NCBI GenBank assembly: GCA_003646585.1
Contig: QMLA01000002.1
Coordinates: 1 to 16,140 of the forward strand
DNA from: Deltaproteobacteria bacterium
GTDB lineage: Bacteria > Desulfobacterota > B13-G15
DNA: 16,140 bases
Reading direction: 5' to 3'
The position numbers were made by a program, and so were the translations under genes. Under the pieces are notes generated by a model. The model worked only from the letters and a program-made list of their open reading frames with translations. It ran no database searches and was not told where the DNA came from. Below, piece after piece: positions 1 to 6,766 of the stretch. Each line of letters opens with the position of its first letter. The first letter of the stretch is position 1.

Positions 1-68
1 GGATCTTGAGGAAGGGAGAACCTTACAGGGATCCAGGGCTTAGGGCCCTTGGGGCAAGGGGGGCGTGA
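1..68 (+). CDS. IS110-family transposase, C-terminal end (partial)
   Basis: Only the last 21 codons are inside the window, read from position 3 to a TGA at 66-68. The peptide contains ILRKGEPYRDP, which resembles the basic 'L-K/R-x-G-x-PY' stretch that closes many IS110/IS1111 transposases. The family is a RuvC-like DEDD recombinase guided by a bridge RNA. The identification rests on this short tail plus the matching inverted repeats and on the IS110-like N-terminus at 16102. With so few residues it is not possible to tell an intact gene from a remnant. Confidence 0.5.
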   Translation, partial: ILRKGEPYRDPGLRALGARGA

Positions 69-222
69 ACGCGTGGGTCCAGGTGAGCCGGAGAGCTCGT
101 TCATATGATTGCGGTGCGTCCCCCTCATGGCTTCATGTCCCAGAGAGGGCGAAGAGATGTATCCGCCCAAGCGGCTCAGGAGAAAGAGGGGGTTATGGTA
201 GGAGGAGAGGAGATGACTTGAC
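69..222 (+). ncRNA. Non-coding IS tail, candidate bridge RNA region
   Basis: This stretch lies between the transposase stop and the right inverted repeat and carries no convincing gene. In IS1111-type elements the bridge RNA that pairs with donor and target DNA is encoded in the non-coding region downstream of the transposase. The sequence allows nested pairing: 84-90 (TGAGCCG) with 172-178 (CGGCTCA), and inside it 122-126 (CCCTC) with 145-149 (GAGGG). An alternative small hairpin pairs 163-166 with 171-174. The assignment is an inference from position and foldability; no covariance or expression data were available. Confidence 0.3.
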
Positions 223-246
223 AGGGCACACGCTTTCAGAGATGTC
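223..246 (+). repeat. Subterminal inverted repeat, right end of the left IS
   Basis: The reverse complement of this 24-mer starts GACATCTCTGAAAG, identical over 14 nt to 16029-16042, and continues to GCCCT with only three C/T differences from the copy at 16029-16052. A further GGGTA is shared just outside (249-253 here, 16022-16026 there). The inverted arrangement, one copy after a transposase stop and the other before a transposase start, is what two ends of one IS family should show. Confidence 0.75.
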
Positions 247-281
247 CATACCCATGCACCCCCCCTGGCCGTTTTAAAAGC

Positions 282-311
282 TTGACACCGGCCGAGAAAG
301 CGAAGTAGGAT
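282..311 (+). promoter_or_regulatory. Sigma70-like promoter of the nuo operon
   Basis: A perfect TTGACA lies at 282-287 and TAGGAT at 306-311, separated by 18 nt. Transcription would start near 318, leaving a leader of only about 14 nt before the GTG start of nuoA at 332. An AT-rich GTTTTAAAA (271-279) precedes the -35 box. A short dyad, GGCCG (267-271) and CGGCC (289-293), encloses the -35 box and could be an operator. The promoter begins about 30 nt after the IS end, so the operon appears to keep its own promoter instead of depending on the transposase transcript. Confidence 0.5.
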
Positions 312-331
312 TTCAAAACAAGGGGGGAGGG

Positions 332-712
332 GTGGAAATCCTTCTGCGGGATTTTTCCTTTATCCTCGTCTTTTCCGTCCTCGCGATAATCTTGGCCATT
401 ATCGTATTTGTCATCCCTCTATTTTTGGCCCCGCGTACCAAGGGGGAGAAGATCGAAAGCATTTACGAGTGCGGGGTGGATCCCCTGGGGAGTGCCTGGA
501 TAAGGTATTCTGTGCCTTTTTATCTCTATGCCCTCATGTTTGTGGCCTTTGACGTGGATGTCCTTTACCTTTTTCCCATAGCAGTGGGATACCTGAAGGG
601 AGAAGGGGGAAAGGAGTTCCTTCTGCTTTTGGTGTTCCTCGGCCTTTTAGTCCTGCCCTTGGCCTATGCCTGGAGGAAAGGGGTTTTTGAATGGAGGTAC
701 GGGGGCCGTTAA
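332..712 (+). CDS. nuoA: NADH-quinone oxidoreductase subunit A
   Basis: NuoA is a small membrane subunit of complex I that holds the hydrophilic arm to the membrane arm near the quinone site. The 126-aa product has three hydrophobic helices and the family signature [20 protein letters not shown] followed by [13 protein letters not shown], including the acidic residues of the second helix. The start is a GTG at 332 directly after an AGGGGGGAGG ribosome binding site; no other start in frame keeps the first helix. It is the first gene of the operon and overlaps nuoB by 22 nt. Length and motifs are normal for the family. Confidence 0.95.
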   Translation: MEILLRDFSFILVFSVLAIILAIIVFVIPLFLAPRTKGEKIESIYECGVDPLGSAWIRYSVPFYLYALMFVAFDVDVLYLFPIAVGYLKGEGGKEFLLLLVFLGLLVLPLAYAWRKGVFEWRYGGR

Positions 713-1182
713 TAAGGTTCGGGCTGCTCGAAGAATTGCTGAACCTCGCCAGGGCCAATTCCCTTTGGCCCATGACCTTCGGACTGGCATGCTGTGCCAT
801 AGAGATGATGGCCACAACGGCCGCCAGGTTCGACCTCGCCCGTTTTGGGGCCGAGGTCTTCAGGCCTTCCCCCAGGCAGTGCGACTTCATGATCGTCTCG
901 GGGACCATCACCAGGAAGATAGCCCCGGTGGTGAGGACCCTTTATGAGCAGATGGCATCTCCCAAATGGGTTGTGGCCTTTGGGAACTGTGCCATCTCCG
1001 GGGGGCCTTTCGTCTTCGAGAACCAGTACAACATCATCGAGGGGGTGGACAAGATCATTCCGGTCGATGTCTATGTGCCGGGGTGCCCACCGAGGCCCGA
1101 GGCCTTAATCGAGGCCCTGCTCAAGCTCCAGGAGAAACTCACGGGTGTCAGGCGTTTCCCGGTCCCGGAGCGAAGATGGTAG
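691..1182 (+). CDS. nuoB: NADH-quinone oxidoreductase subunit B (N2 cluster)
   Basis: NuoB carries the terminal [4Fe-4S] cluster N2, which passes electrons to quinone. The 163-aa protein has all four ligands: the adjacent Cys34-Cys35 in [10 protein letters not shown], Cys100 in [10 protein letters not shown] and Cys132 in [10 protein letters not shown]. The stretch [17 protein letters not shown] is almost invariant in the family. The 'CAISGGPF' form is closer to complex I relatives of anaerobes than to the 'CANTGGMY' form of E. coli. The ATG lies within the end of nuoA, and the end overlaps nuoCD by 7 nt. There is no sign of damage. Confidence 0.96.
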   Translation: MEVRGPLIRFGLLEELLNLARANSLWPMTFGLACCAIEMMATTAARFDLARFGAEVFRPSPRQCDFMIVSGTITRKIAPVVRTLYEQMASPKWVVAFGNCAISGGPFVFENQYNIIEGVDKIIPVDVYVPGCPPRPEALIEALLKLQEKLTGVRRFPVPERRW

Positions 1183-2741
1183 CCGAAAGGGTAGTGAAAG
1201 ACCTGCAAGCCCTTGGGGTGGATCTGGAGGAGGTTCCCTATGAGCGCAGGGGCTACTGTTTTGACGGGAGGGTGCAGAGGGAAGGGATCCTCGGGGTAGC
1301 GGAGGCCTTTGACCAGCACGGTTACTTCATCGAGGATGTGCTCTGTGTCGATTTTGTGAACGAACTGGAGCTGGTTTATCACTTCAATCACTGGGAGGAC
1401 CCCAGGAGATTTTCCATAAGGGTGAGGGTGAAACCCTCCGATCCCGAGGTTCCCTCCATTTCCTCGGTTTACCCCGGGGCAGGCTGGCACGAAAGGGAGA
1501 TCCATGAATTTTTCGGCGTGAGGTTCAAGGGGCATCCCAACCTCGCTTTTCTCTTCCTGCACCCCGAGATTGAGGCCTACCCCCTTAGGAAGGGGCATGT
1601 GCCTATCCCCGAAGAGGACCGGAAGGTCCTTGAGGGAAGGCAGCCCGAAGGGGAAGAGGAATCCTTTTGGATCAACATGGGGCCTCAGCATCCATCCACC
1701 CATGGGGTGCTCAGGCTCCTGCTGAAGATGCGAGGGGAGTTCATCGAGGAGATAGAGCCTATTCTGGGCTACATGCACCGGATGCAGGAGAAGATGGCGG
1801 AGGTCAGGACCTACATCCAGTACTATCCCAACACAGCGCGCCTGGATTACGTGGGTCCTTTGGCCTTCAGCATGTGCTTTGTCGGGGCTCTTGAGAGGTG
1901 CTGCGGGGTGGAGGTGCCGGAGCGCGCCCAGATGATAAGGCTTATAACCCTGGAGTTGAACCGCATAGCGAGCCACCTCCTCTGGCTCGGTACCTATCTG
2001 CTGGATCTGGGTGCTGCGACCCCCTATTTTTTCGCCTTTGACGATCGGGAGGCGATCCTGGACATCCTGGAGGGATTAACGGGCTCAAGGCTCACCTACT
2101 GTTACTACCGTATAGGAGGGGTTTACGAGGACTTAAACGATGGGTTCCTCCAGAAGGTGGAGGAATTCATCGGAAGGATGAGGAAGAGGCTTAAGGACTA
2201 CGATGAGCTGGTCACCGGCAACGCCATCTTCATCGGCAGGACCCGGGGTGTAGGGGTTCTTCCCAAGGAGATGGCGAGGCGCTTCGGGGTCACCGGACCC
2301 AACCTCAGGGCTTCCGGGGTGGGATACGATGTCAGGATTTCCGAGCCCTACGCGGGTTACAGGATTTTTGGCCCCGAGATAGCCGTAAGGGGAGGATGCG
2401 ATTGTTACGATCGGTATCTGGTGAGGCTTGACGAAATAAGGAGGAGCCTGGACCTCTTGGAGAAGGCCATAAGGAGGGTTCCTGAGGGACCCTCCCGAGC
2501 GGAAAGGATACCCAAGAAGCCCCCCGAAGGCGATGTCTATTTTGCGACCGAGAGCCCGAGGGGGGAGGTGGGGATCTACATCGTTTCGGATGGTTCCGAT
2601 AGGCCCTACAGGCTCAAGTGGAGGAGTCCTTCCTTTTCGAACTTCGTGAGCTTTACCGAGTTGGGTCGGGGGATGCTTATAGCAGATGCGGTGGCCACCC
2701 TCGGGAGCCTGGACCTGGTGGTTCCGGAGATGGACAGATGA
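1176..2741 (+). CDS. nuoCD: Fused NADH-quinone oxidoreductase subunits C and D
   Basis: One 521-aa reading frame joins NuoC (about residues 1-150) to NuoD (about 163-521) through a short acidic linker ([10 protein letters not shown]). The NuoC part contains [19 protein letters not shown] and YPLRKGH, the usual 30-kDa subunit signature. The NuoD part has [11 protein letters not shown] at 167-177, whose histidines line the quinone cavity, then [14 protein letters not shown], and ends in the typical [15 protein letters not shown] fusion is known in E. coli and several other lineages. The ATG at 1176 overlaps nuoB by 7 nt; the open frame extends further upstream, but that part is nuoB read out of frame. 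The end overlaps nuoH by 4 nt (ATGA). Confidence 0.95.
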   Translation: MVAERVVKDLQALGVDLEEVPYERRGYCFDGRVQREGILGVAEAFDQHGYFIEDVLCVDFVNELELVYHFNHWEDPRRFSIRVRVKPSDPEVPSISSVYPGAGWHEREIHEFFGVRFKGHPNLAFLFLHPEIEAYPLRKGHVPIPEEDRKVLEGRQPEGEEESFWINMGPQHPSTHGVLRLLLKMRGEFIEEIEPILGYMHRMQEKMAEVRTYIQYYPNTARLDYVGPLAFSMCFVGALERCCGVEVPERAQMIRLITLELNRIASHLLWLGTYLLDLGAATPYFFAFDDREAILDILEGLTGSRLTYCYYRIGGVYEDLNDGFLQKVEEFIGRMRKRLKDYDELVTGNAIFIGRTRGVGVLPKEMARRFGVTGPNLRASGVGYDVRISEPYAGYRIFGPEIAVRGGCDCYDRYLVRLDEIRRSLDLLEKAIRRVPEGPSRAERIPKKPPEGDVYFATESPRGEVGIYIVSDGSDRPYRLKWRSPSFSNFVSFTELGRGMLIADAVATLGSLDLVVPEMDR

Positions 2742-3841
2742 GGGAGTGGTTCAGGAGGATATACAGGGAATACTTCAGGTCGGATCCCATACAGATCGGC
2801 TTGGTGGGGATCCTCGTGGTTTTGGGATTGATTTTGGGCCTGTCGATCCTCTATCTGGTGGGCAAGAGGCTCTTCGAGCTGGGACTTTCCTACTGGGGGA
2901 GGGACTTCATCAGGTTGGTCTTGGGCATGGGAGGGGTGCTGTCGGTGGTGTTCGGCAACGCCCTGCTGCTGGTATGGGTGGAGAGGAAGGTTGCAGGGCA
3001 CATGCAGTTCAGGATAGGTCCAAAGGAGGTTGGCCCTTATGGACTCCTTCAGTCGGTTGCAGATGCCATAAAGCTCATGGGCAAGGAGCTCATAACCCCG
3101 CGGTATGTGGACAGACCCCTTTACCTGCTTGCCCCGGTTCTGATTTTCCTTCCGGCCCTTGTGACGATGGTCGTCATTCCCTTCGATCAGCACCTGCAGG
3201 TGAGGGACATAAGCGTTGCGGTTGTCCTGATCTTGGCCTTCGGTTCCCTCACACCCCTTTCGGTCTTCATGGCCGGATGGGGGTCTGTGAACAAGTATTC
3301 GCTCCTTGGTGGTATGAGGAGCATATCTCAGGAGATAGCCTACGAGATTCCGATGGTGCTTTCGGTCATCCCGGTGGTCATGCTGGCCGGTTCCCTCTCC
3401 CTGAGGGAAATCGTCGAAGCCCAGAGGATTCCCTACATCCTTCTTCAGCCTGTGGCCTTTCTCGTTTATTTCATATCCGCTGTGGCTGAGACCAACCGCA
3501 CGCCCTTTGACCTCCCGGAAGCCGAAAGCGAACTTGTGGCGGGTTACCATGTCGAGTATAGTGGTATGCGCTTTGCTCTCTTTTTCCTGGCTGAGTATAC
3601 GAACCTATTCATCGTCTGTGCCCTGGCCACCACCTTCTTTCTGGGGGGCTACAGGGGCCCCTGGTTCCCGGGGTGGGTGTGGTTTTTCGCGAAGACTTAT
3701 CTCCTGATCTTCGTGATGATGTGGTTCAGGTGGACCTTCCCCAGGGTGAGGTTTGATCAACTCCTGAATTTCTCTTGGAAGTTTTTGATCCCCTTGGCCA
3801 TGATCAATCTGTTGGTCACCGCGGGGGTGGTGAAGCTGTGA
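2738..3841 (+). CDS. nuoH: NADH-quinone oxidoreductase subunit H
   Basis: NuoH is the heel subunit that forms much of the quinone tunnel and links quinone chemistry to proton pumping. The 367-aa protein has several membrane helices, [14 protein letters not shown] starting at Glu82, [29 protein letters not shown] and the conserved loop [21 protein letters not shown] (residues 250 onward), followed by [15 protein letters not shown]. Start at the ATG of an ATGA overlap with nuoCD. The N-terminus has about 20 polar residues before the first helix, slightly longer than many homologues. All catalytic acidic loop residues are present. Confidence 0.96.
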   Translation: MREWFRRIYREYFRSDPIQIGLVGILVVLGLILGLSILYLVGKRLFELGLSYWGRDFIRLVLGMGGVLSVVFGNALLLVWVERKVAGHMQFRIGPKEVGPYGLLQSVADAIKLMGKELITPRYVDRPLYLLAPVLIFLPALVTMVVIPFDQHLQVRDISVAVVLILAFGSLTPLSVFMAGWGSVNKYSLLGGMRSISQEIAYEIPMVLSVIPVVMLAGSLSLREIVEAQRIPYILLQPVAFLVYFISAVAETNRTPFDLPEAESELVAGYHVEYSGMRFALFFLAEYTNLFIVCALATTFFLGGYRGPWFPGWVWFFAKTYLLIFVMMWFRWTFPRVRFDQLLNFSWKFLIPLAMINLLVTAGVVKL

Positions 3842-4257
3842 CGGTCACAGAAGTGATAAAAGGGGGGATCTCCCTCATCAGGGGGATGAAGGTCACCATA
3901 AAGACCTTCTTCGGTCCGACGGTGACCTGTCAGTACCCACGCCAGACCCTGCCCATCAGTCAGAGGTTCAGGGGGCATATAAAGCTGGTGCGGGAGACCT
4001 GCAGGGCCTGCGGGCTCTGTCAGAGGTCATGCCCCACGGGCTGTATCACCGTCTACGGCGAGAAGCCCGAGGGGCAAAAGCACAAGGTATTGAAAAGGTT
4101 CCTTCTGGATTTTACCCGCTGCAGTCACTGTGGCCTTTGCGTGGAGGTCTGTCCCCAAAATGCCATAGCCTTCAGCCTGGATTACAACCTGGCCTCCTTC
4201 AGGAAGGAGGATTTCGTGTTCGATCTCCTTTCCGAATACAGGAGCCGCGGACGATGA
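3838..4257 (+). CDS. nuoI: NADH-quinone oxidoreductase subunit I (two 4Fe-4S clusters)
   Basis: NuoI is a ferredoxin-like subunit with clusters N6a and N6b that feed N2. The two motifs are complete: C55-x2-C58-x2-C61-x3-C65-P and C95-x2-C98-x2-C101-x3-C105-P. At 139 aa it is at the short end for the family, with a short tail after the second motif. The start chosen is the GTG at 3838, which overlaps the nuoH stop by 4 nt, as most junctions in this operon do; an in-frame ATG at 3886 is possible but would remove the amphipathic N-terminus. With NuoE, F and G missing, this subunit may be where the unknown donor delivers electrons. Confidence 0.93.
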   Translation: MTVTEVIKGGISLIRGMKVTIKTFFGPTVTCQYPRQTLPISQRFRGHIKLVRETCRACGLCQRSCPTGCITVYGEKPEGQKHKVLKRFLLDFTRCSHCGLCVEVCPQNAIAFSLDYNLASFRKEDFVFDLLSEYRSRGR

Positions 4258-4769
4258 TCGCAGAGGTGATCTTCTGGGTGACGGTGGGGCTGGTCGTCCT
4301 GGGGGCCCTTGGGGCAACCCTCAGCAGTTCCCTCATATATGCGGTGTTTTTCCTACTTCTGGCCATGGGGGGAATAGGTGGGCTTTATGTGTACCTGGGA
4401 TCGCCCTTTGTCGCCATGATGCAGGTCTTGATCTACCTTGGAGCTGTGGGGGTGCTTTTGGTCTTTGCCGTAATGCTCGCAGGGCCCTTTTGGCTCAGAC
4501 CGAAGGAAAGGGGGAGGTTCATCAAGGTGGGACTTGGCGTGGCCCTTGGGACAGGGGTGGTCATCGCCCTTTACAAGGGGCTGCGACACCATCACTGGGA
4601 GGCAGGACCTCCCCACGTTTCCTCCGCTGAAGCTCTGGGGAGGCTCATCCTGGATGAATATCCCCTGGCCTTCGAACTCATTTCCCTGCTGATAGTGATG
4701 AGCATCCTCGGTGCGATAATGCTCGGTTTGCTTTCCAAAGGGAGGGGAAAGGGAGATGCCATGGGATGA
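4254..4769 (+). CDS. nuoJ: NADH-quinone oxidoreductase subunit J
   Basis: NuoJ is a membrane subunit beside NuoA and NuoK in the coupling region. The 171-aa product shows about five hydrophobic helices; the third contains the conserved FVAMMQVLIYLGAVGVLLVFAVML, whose pi-bulge is linked to gating of proton flow. The start is the ATG of an ATGA overlap with nuoI. The end overlaps nuoK by 14 nt. A histidine-rich loop (RHHHW) lies between helices 4 and 5, a region that varies in the family. Confidence 0.93.
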   Translation: MIAEVIFWVTVGLVVLGALGATLSSSLIYAVFFLLLAMGGIGGLYVYLGSPFVAMMQVLIYLGAVGVLLVFAVMLAGPFWLRPKERGRFIKVGLGVALGTGVVIALYKGLRHHHWEAGPPHVSSAEALGRLILDEYPLAFELISLLIVMSILGAIMLGLLSKGRGKGDAMG

Positions 4770-5070
4770 TCCCCGGGTGTTTCAACTCCTGAGCCTCATC
4801 CTGTTGGGCTGCGGGCTTATGGGCCTCGCTTCAAGGAGGACCCTTTTGGGGATGCTGATATCGGTGGAGCTCATATTGAACGGGGCAGGCCTGAACTTCG
4901 TCCTCTCGGATCGTTTCTTCCACCAGCCTTTCCCGAGGGGGGAGGTTTTCACGCTCTTCATCATGGGGATTGCCGCATCTGAGGCGGCCATAGCTTTGGG
5001 CCTCATCCTGCTCATCTTCCGCAGACGTCAAACCATCGATGAGGGGAAGTTGAGGGAACTCAGAGGATGA
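4756..5070 (+). CDS. nuoK: NADH-quinone oxidoreductase subunit K
   Basis: NuoK is homologous to MrpC and carries two membrane glutamates in the proton path. In this 104-aa protein these are Glu38 (LISVELILNGAGLNFV) and Glu76 (AASEAAIALGL). There are three hydrophobic helices and a basic-acidic C-terminal tail. The start at 4756 lies inside the end of nuoJ and the stop overlaps the next gene by 4 nt. It resembles MrpC about as closely as NuoK, in keeping with the Mrp-like genes that follow, but its place after nuoJ supports NuoK. Confidence 0.93.
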   Translation: MPWDDPRVFQLLSLILLGCGLMGLASRRTLLGMLISVELILNGAGLNFVLSDRFFHQPFPRGEVFTLFIMGIAASEAAIALGLILLIFRRRQTIDEGKLRELRG

Positions 5071-6524
5071 GCGGAATTCATTCTATAAAGCCCATATTGC
5101 CGGTTCTCATAACCCTTACCACGGTCTTCTTGATCATGGCCTCAAGGAGAAGGCCGAACCTGAGGGAGTTTTGGTCCATAGCGGGTTCGGTAGGGACCTT
5201 TGTAGCGGTGCTGACCATGGTCCCCACGGTTCTTCAGGGGGAAGTCCTTTGCTTTGAGCTTTCCCGGATCGCCCCGGGATTGTCCTTCAGGTTTCGGGTC
5301 GATGGACTCGGGATGGTCTTTGGACTGATCTCGTCCTTTTTATGGATCCTGGCATCCTTTTACAACATCGGCTACATGCGTTCCTTGGGCGAACATGCCC
5401 AGACCAGATATTATGCTTGTTTCTCATCGGCGATCCTTGGGGCTCAAGGGGTGGCCTATTCTGGGAGTCTTCTCACCCTCTATCTCTTTTACGAGATCAT
5501 AACCGTTGTTACCTACCCCCTTGTTGCCCACCATCAGGACGAGGAGGCCTATGAGGCGGGAAAGAAGTACCTCTTTTATCTGATGGGGACCTCCAAAGGA
5601 CTTCTGCTGCCGGCCATGGTGCTCACCTATCTGCTCTCGGGTACCCTCGACTTTTCCCCCTCCATCCAGGAGGGGATCCTGAACCAGGAGGGTTTTTGGG
5701 TTACCTTGACTTACTGGCTCTTCATCCTGGGCTTTGCCAAGGCGGCCATCATGCCCCTGCACAACTGGCTTCCTTCTGCGATGGTGGCCCCCACTCCCGT
5801 CAGTGCATTGCTTCACGCTGTGGCCGTGGTGAAGGCAGGGGTGTTCTCGATCGCCCGCGTGATGCTGTCGGTCTTTGGACTTTCGCTGCTTGAAAGGCTG
5901 GGCCTGGGGATGTGGACCGCTTACTTCGTTTCCATAACGATCATCCTTGCCTCAGTCATAGCCTTGACCAAGGACGATCTGAAGGAACGACTAGCATACT
6001 CGACCATAAGCCAGCTCTCTTACATAGTCCTCGGGGTGGCCCTCCTCTCCACAATGGGGATTACCGGTGGAATTTTCCACATCGTGGGACATGCCTTGGG
6101 TAAGATCACACTGTTTTTTTGCGCTGGTGCCATCTATGTTGCCCATCACAAAAAGAGGATAAGCGAACTTTCGGGGATAGGCTATGCGATGCCCTTCACC
6201 ATGGGGGCCTTTGCCCTCGCCTCCCTTAGCATGATAGGGATACCCCCGGTGGGAGGTTTTGTCAGCAAGTGGTTTCTGGTCCACGGGGCAATGGATGTGA
6301 GGGAGATGGGGATAGTGATCGTTCTGCTCGTCAGTGCCTTGCTTAACGCCGGTTACTTTGCACCCATAACCTTCCGGGCCTTCTTCGAGGGAACCGAAAG
6401 GACATTCCGCCTCAGGGAAGCGCCCCTATGGATGGTCATACCCCTTTGCGCAACAGCCCTTCTGAGCCTCTTTGTGGGTTTTTGGCCCGATCTGTTTGTG
6501 GAACTCGTAAGGAGCATGAGATGA
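5067..6524 (+). CDS. MrpD/HyfB-like antiporter-type subunit of the complex
   Basis: A 485-aa membrane protein of the proton-conducting antiporter family (shared by NuoL/M/N, MrpA/D and hydrogenase subunits). Key residues are present: Glu143 in LFYEIITVVTYPLV, Lys225 in GFAKAAIMPLHNWLP and Lys256 in LLHAVAVVKAGVF. The phrase APTPVSALLHAVAVVKAG is typical of MrpD and formate-hydrogenlyase-type subunits rather than of NuoM or NuoN. It has no long C-terminal lateral helix. It overlaps nuoK and the next small gene by 4 nt each. It is the extra antiporter-like subunit compared with a standard 14-subunit complex I; an alternative view is that it stands in for the core domain of NuoL. Confidence 0.85.
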   Translation: MSGIHSIKPILPVLITLTTVFLIMASRRRPNLREFWSIAGSVGTFVAVLTMVPTVLQGEVLCFELSRIAPGLSFRFRVDGLGMVFGLISSFLWILASFYNIGYMRSLGEHAQTRYYACFSSAILGAQGVAYSGSLLTLYLFYEIITVVTYPLVAHHQDEEAYEAGKKYLFYLMGTSKGLLLPAMVLTYLLSGTLDFSPSIQEGILNQEGFWVTLTYWLFILGFAKAAIMPLHNWLPSAMVAPTPVSALLHAVAVVKAGVFSIARVMLSVFGLSLLERLGLGMWTAYFVSITIILASVIALTKDDLKERLAYSTISQLSYIVLGVALLSTMGITGGIFHIVGHALGKITLFFCAGAIYVAHHKKRISELSGIGYAMPFTMGAFALASLSMIGIPPVGGFVSKWFLVHGAMDVREMGIVIVLLVSALLNAGYFAPITFRAFFEGTERTFRLREAPLWMVIPLCATALLSLFVGFWPDLFVELVRSMR

Positions 6525-6766
6525 GGAAGGTCCTGGAGATACTGATAAGGGGCAAGGTTTACGTGAGGGATATATGCCTTTTGGCCCTCTTGGGGCTGTT
6601 GATCCTCGAGCTGCCTGTAAAGCACCACGGAAGGTTCTGGTTTGAACGGACCTACGGGTTCTGGTCCCTCTTTGGGATCATAGGTGCCTTTGTCCTGTGC
6701 AAGGCATCCAAGGGGATCGCCCATCTGTTCCTTTCCAGGGGAGAAGACTACTATGGTGGATGGTGA
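6521..6766 (+). CDS. Small two-helix membrane protein of the complex I operon
   Basis: An 81-aa protein with two predicted membrane helices (about residues 17-33 and 46-64) and a polar end, SRGEDYYGGW. The pattern RTYGFWSLFGIIGAF followed by a basic stretch and EDYY recalls small hypothetical proteins that I remember next to Mrp-type antiporter genes in other bacteria, but I cannot name a family. It overlaps the gene before by 4 nt and the gene after by 14 nt, so it must be translated as part of the operon. The position between two antiporter-like subunits suggests a structural role in the membrane arm. Function is inferred from context only. Confidence 0.8.
   Translation: MRKVLEILIRGKVYVRDICLLALLGLLILELPVKHHGRFWFERTYGFWSLFGIIGAFVLCKASKGIAHLFLSRGEDYYGGW

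Larger units (their letters stand above)
1..249 (+). mobile_element. Right end of an IS110/IS1111-type insertion sequence (partial)
   Basis: The element runs in from the left edge of the window. It holds the final codons of a transposase (stop at 66-68), a non-coding tail of about 155 nt and an inverted repeat at 223-246 that pairs with one at 16029-16052, upstream of a transposase start at the other end of the window. Subterminal rather than terminal inverted repeats and a long non-coding region after the transposase are known traits of the IS1111 branch of the IS110 family. The exact outer end is uncertain because this family usually makes no target duplication; I place it a few bases beyond the repeat. 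Confidence 0.6.

Noticed and set aside
65..277. 70-codon frame in the left non-coding region
   Set aside because: Cys/Arg/Gly-rich composition with no family, and it runs through the IS inverted repeat; better explained as IS non-coding tail.
1071..1976. 301-codon open frame on the minus strand opposite nuoB/nuoCD
   Set aside because: The plus strand here encodes NuoB and NuoCD with all motifs; the antisense product is rich in His, Pro and Gly with no family feature, as expected from GC-rich codon use.
2606..3550. 314-codon open frame on the minus strand opposite nuoH
   Set aside because: Antisense shadow of a certain nuoH; very hydrophilic, His/Gln/Asp-rich product with no recognisable domain.
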